Below are positions 62,336-64,000 of a stretch of 64,000 nt of DNA, one piece after another (position 1 is the stretch's first letter; the number at the start of each line of letters is the position of its first letter). This stretch comes from Pseudomonas graminis. GTDB taxonomy: Bacteria; Pseudomonadota; Gammaproteobacteria; Pseudomonadales; Pseudomonadaceae. A model generated the notes under the pieces. That model saw only the letters and a list, made by a program, of their open reading frames with translations, was not told the DNA's origin and ran no database searches. The position numbers and the translations under genes are program-made. The stretch covers positions 1 through 64,000 of the forward strand of contig NZ_MDEN01000047.1 in NCBI RefSeq assembly GCF_001705435.1. The letters are read 5' to 3'.

Positions 62336-62362
62336 GTGTGTCTCCTTGGCGTGCGTATCGAT

Positions 62363-64000
62363 TTACTTGCGGACCGTGGTGTAGTCGTAACCGTAGGCGG
62401 CGCAGTCGTAGTCGGCGGTCGACGCCTTGCGCAGGACACCGTTGAAGATCGCCCCCTTGATCAGAATGCCGTTGTGCATCAAGCGGCGCTTGCACGCTTC
62501 GATTTCCTTGGCGGTGCTCAGGCCGAAGCGGGTCACCAGCAGGCAGGTGCCGGACTGGCGGCCGACCAGCGTGGCATCGGTCACGGCCAGAATCGGCGGG
62601 GTGTCGATGATCACCAGGTCGTACAGCGGCGACAGCTCGCTGATCATTTTGTTGAAGTTGTCGTGCATCAACAGCTCGGACGGGTTCGGCGCCGCGTAAC
62701 CGCAGGAGATGAAGTCCAGGTTGCGCACTTCCGTGTGGTTGATGACTTCCTTGCTGCCCAGACGCGCGGCGAGGGTGTCCGACAAACCATGCTTGGGCGT
62801 CAGGTTGAACATCTTGTGCAGGTAGCCTTTGCGCATGTCGGCGTCGATCAGCAACACGCGTTTGCCGGTCTGCGCAATGATCACCGCCAGGTTGCTGGAG
62901 ACGAACGACTTGCCCACGCCCGGCGTCGGGCTGGAAATCATCAGCACGTTGTTGCGGGCTTCAAGCATGGCGAAGTGCAGGCTGGTGCGCAGGCTGCGCA
63001 GTGCTTCGATCGCCAGTTCCGTCGGCGCGCTGACGCTCAGCAGGCGCGGCTCCTTGCTCGCCGAACGGCTCTGGGCGGCCTTCTCCATGCGTTCCTGCAG
63101 TCGCGAATACGGCAGCGATGCGTACACCGGCATGCCGAGGTTTTCGATGACTTCCGGGTTGTCCACACCGCGATAGAACGCCTGGCGCACAAACACGGTG
63201 GCAACGGCCAGCAGCAGACCGATCAGGGCGGCGACCAGCACGATGATTTTGCGCATCGGCTTGACCGGCTCTTCGACGTTGGCGTCGGCGTTGTCGATGA
63301 TGCGGACGTTGCCAATGCTGCCCGCGCGCAGAATGTCCTGCTCCTGGCTCTTGTCCAGCAACAGGGTGTAGGTCTGCGAGGTGACCTGCATGTCCCGGTT
63401 CAGCCGCAGCAACTCTTGTTGCGTGGCCGGCAGGGCTTCGATCTTCTTCAGCAGCGCGGCTTTCTGCGATTCAACCTGGCCGATCTGCGTCATCAGGGCG
63501 CGGTAGGTCGGATGCTCCGGCGTGTACAGACGCTCGACGTCGACGCGCTTCATTTTCAGGTCTGACAGGGTGCCTTCCAGCTTGACCACCTGATCCAGAA
63601 CGGACTTGGTTTCAACGCTCAGGTCAACCGACTTGGCGCCCATCTGGAAGTTGTTCAGCGCGATTTCCGACTGCTCCAGCTGCTTGCGCACGGCAGGCAG
63701 TTGCGAACGCAGGAACTCCAGACGCTGGGCGGCTTCGGCCGAACTGCGCTCGACGTTCTGACGCACATACAGGCGGCTGACTTCGTTGAGGATGCGTTTG
63801 GCCAGTGCCGGGTCGGGGTCTTGGATCGACAGATAGACGATCCCGGAGTCCTTGCCCGCTTCCATGATTTTCAGACGGTCCTGATAATCCAGCGCGGTGG
63901 TCAGGGTGCGTTGACGCGCCACGGTGAACTCGGTGCCCGGACGGGCATTGAGCGCCGCCACCTGGATTTTGATGCCGCTGCCTTCCACAGTCTGGCCGAC
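62363..64000 (-). CDS. Polysaccharide co-polymerase / tyrosine kinase (Wzc/PslE-like), N-terminus cut by window edge
   Basis: At least 545 residues are seen; the gene continues past position 64000. The visible part holds the end of the Wzz domain, a long coiled coil (about 80-200), a GNVR-type loop and transmembrane segment (IIVLVAALIGLLLAVATVFV), and a C-terminal BY-kinase. The kinase has Walker A SPTPGVGKSF, A' LLIDADMRKG and Walker B LVIIDTPPIL. The C-terminus carries a tyrosine cluster (YDCAAYGYDY) for autophosphorylation. It controls chain length with the Wza channel. Confidence 0.92.
   Translation of the reverse strand, partial: VGQTVEGSGIKIQVAALNARPGTEFTVARQRTLTTALDYQDRLKIMEAGKDSGIVYLSIQDPDPALAKRILNEVSRLYVRQNVERSSAEAAQRLEFLRSQLPAVRKQLEQSEIALNNFQMGAKSVDLSVETKSVLDQVVKLEGTLSDLKMKRVDVERLYTPEHPTYRALMTQIGQVESQKAALLKKIEALPATQQELLRLNRDMQVTSQTYTLLLDKSQEQDILRAGSIGNVRIIDNADANVEEPVKPMRKIIVLVAALIGLLLAVATVFVRQAFYRGVDNPEVIENLGMPVYASLPYSRLQERMEKAAQSRSASKEPRLLSVSAPTELAIEALRSLRTSLHFAMLEARNNVLMISSPTPGVGKSFVSSNLAVIIAQTGKRVLLIDADMRKGYLHKMFNLTPKHGLSDTLAARLGSKEVINHTEVRNLDFISCGYAAPNPSELLMHDNFNKMISELSPLYDLVIIDTPPILAVTDATLVGRQSGTCLLVTRFGLSTAKEIEACKRRLMHNGILIKGAIFNGVLRKASTADYDCAAYGYDYTTVRK

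Overview
The window looks like a chromosomal segment of a Pseudomonas. The support is high-GC coding with GAGG/AAGGAG ribosome sites, dispersed Pseudomonas-type REP palindromes, a PA1571-like and a DUF2789-like small protein, an A/B-fused Mrp/Sha antiporter operon and a Psl-like exopolysaccharide cluster. I cannot name the species. All functional calls rest on reading the sequence; no database search was run.

Layout: (1) 119-1432 is a dual-PAS, BdlA-like soluble chemoreceptor. (2) 1601-15626 is a complete-looking myo-inositol regulon: an RpiR-family regulator divergent from iolC(DUF2090 fusion)-iolE-iolB-mmsA-iolD and a Gfo/Idh/MocA dehydrogenase, then a sugar ABC importer (binding protein, ATPase, permease) closed by an intrinsic terminator. 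A GGAA-N6-TTCC palindrome lies in the iolR/iolC gap, and a one-mismatch copy sits inside the putative importer promoter. AAnAAnAA (Crc/Hfq-type) motifs sit just before the start codons of five of these genes. (3) 15976-21477 holds a two-cysteine DksA paralogue, a membrane chemoreceptor with a C-terminal domain after its signalling region, a DUF2235 Tle-like lipase with atypical codons, a DUF2789 protein, a triple tandem REP-pair array and a conserved protein of unknown function. (4) 21585-27669 is the six-gene Mrp (Sha/Pha/Mnh) cation/proton antiporter operon. (5) 27919-37344 is housekeeping and mixed: tusA, pdxB, a zeta-toxin-like kinase without a visible antitoxin, a PA1571-like protein, an ABC exporter, ppnP, an exonuclease, a solute-binding protein, a DUF2897-like protein, pyrF and glpQ.

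(6) 37765-41327 is a small catabolic cluster (2-hydroxyacid dehydrogenase, SDR, FAH-family hydrolase, AraC regulator). (7) 41348-43672 is a 2.3-kb segment bounded by perfect 50-bp inverted repeats. It contains a LysR regulator divergent from a CTP-synthase-like amidotransferase, whose usual catalytic His is Gln, and an ABM-fold monooxygenase. (8) 43766-49424 covers short-chain fatty acid and ketone-body use: atoE, CoA-transferase subunits B and A, a divergent LysR and a GntP-family permease. (9) 49723-50590 has a small lipoprotein and an SsuE-like FMN reductase. (10) 50943 to the window end is one minus-strand exopolysaccharide operon running wzc-like kinase (cut by the edge), wbqC-like, rfaH-like, GT2, GT4, pslG-like GH39, GT4, acyltransferase, GT4, pslA/wcaJ-like, wza-like, then a strong terminator. 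No Wzx flippase or Wzy polymerase is visible.

How the parts work together: the importer and the iol enzymes would take inositol through inosose, trihydroxycyclohexanedione, 5-deoxyglucuronate and DKG-phosphate to DHAP and acetyl-CoA, under specific repression by the RpiR protein and, by inference, carbon catabolite repression. The exopolysaccharide genes give a Wzx/Wzy-type pathway whose missing parts should lie beyond position 64000 or elsewhere in the genome.
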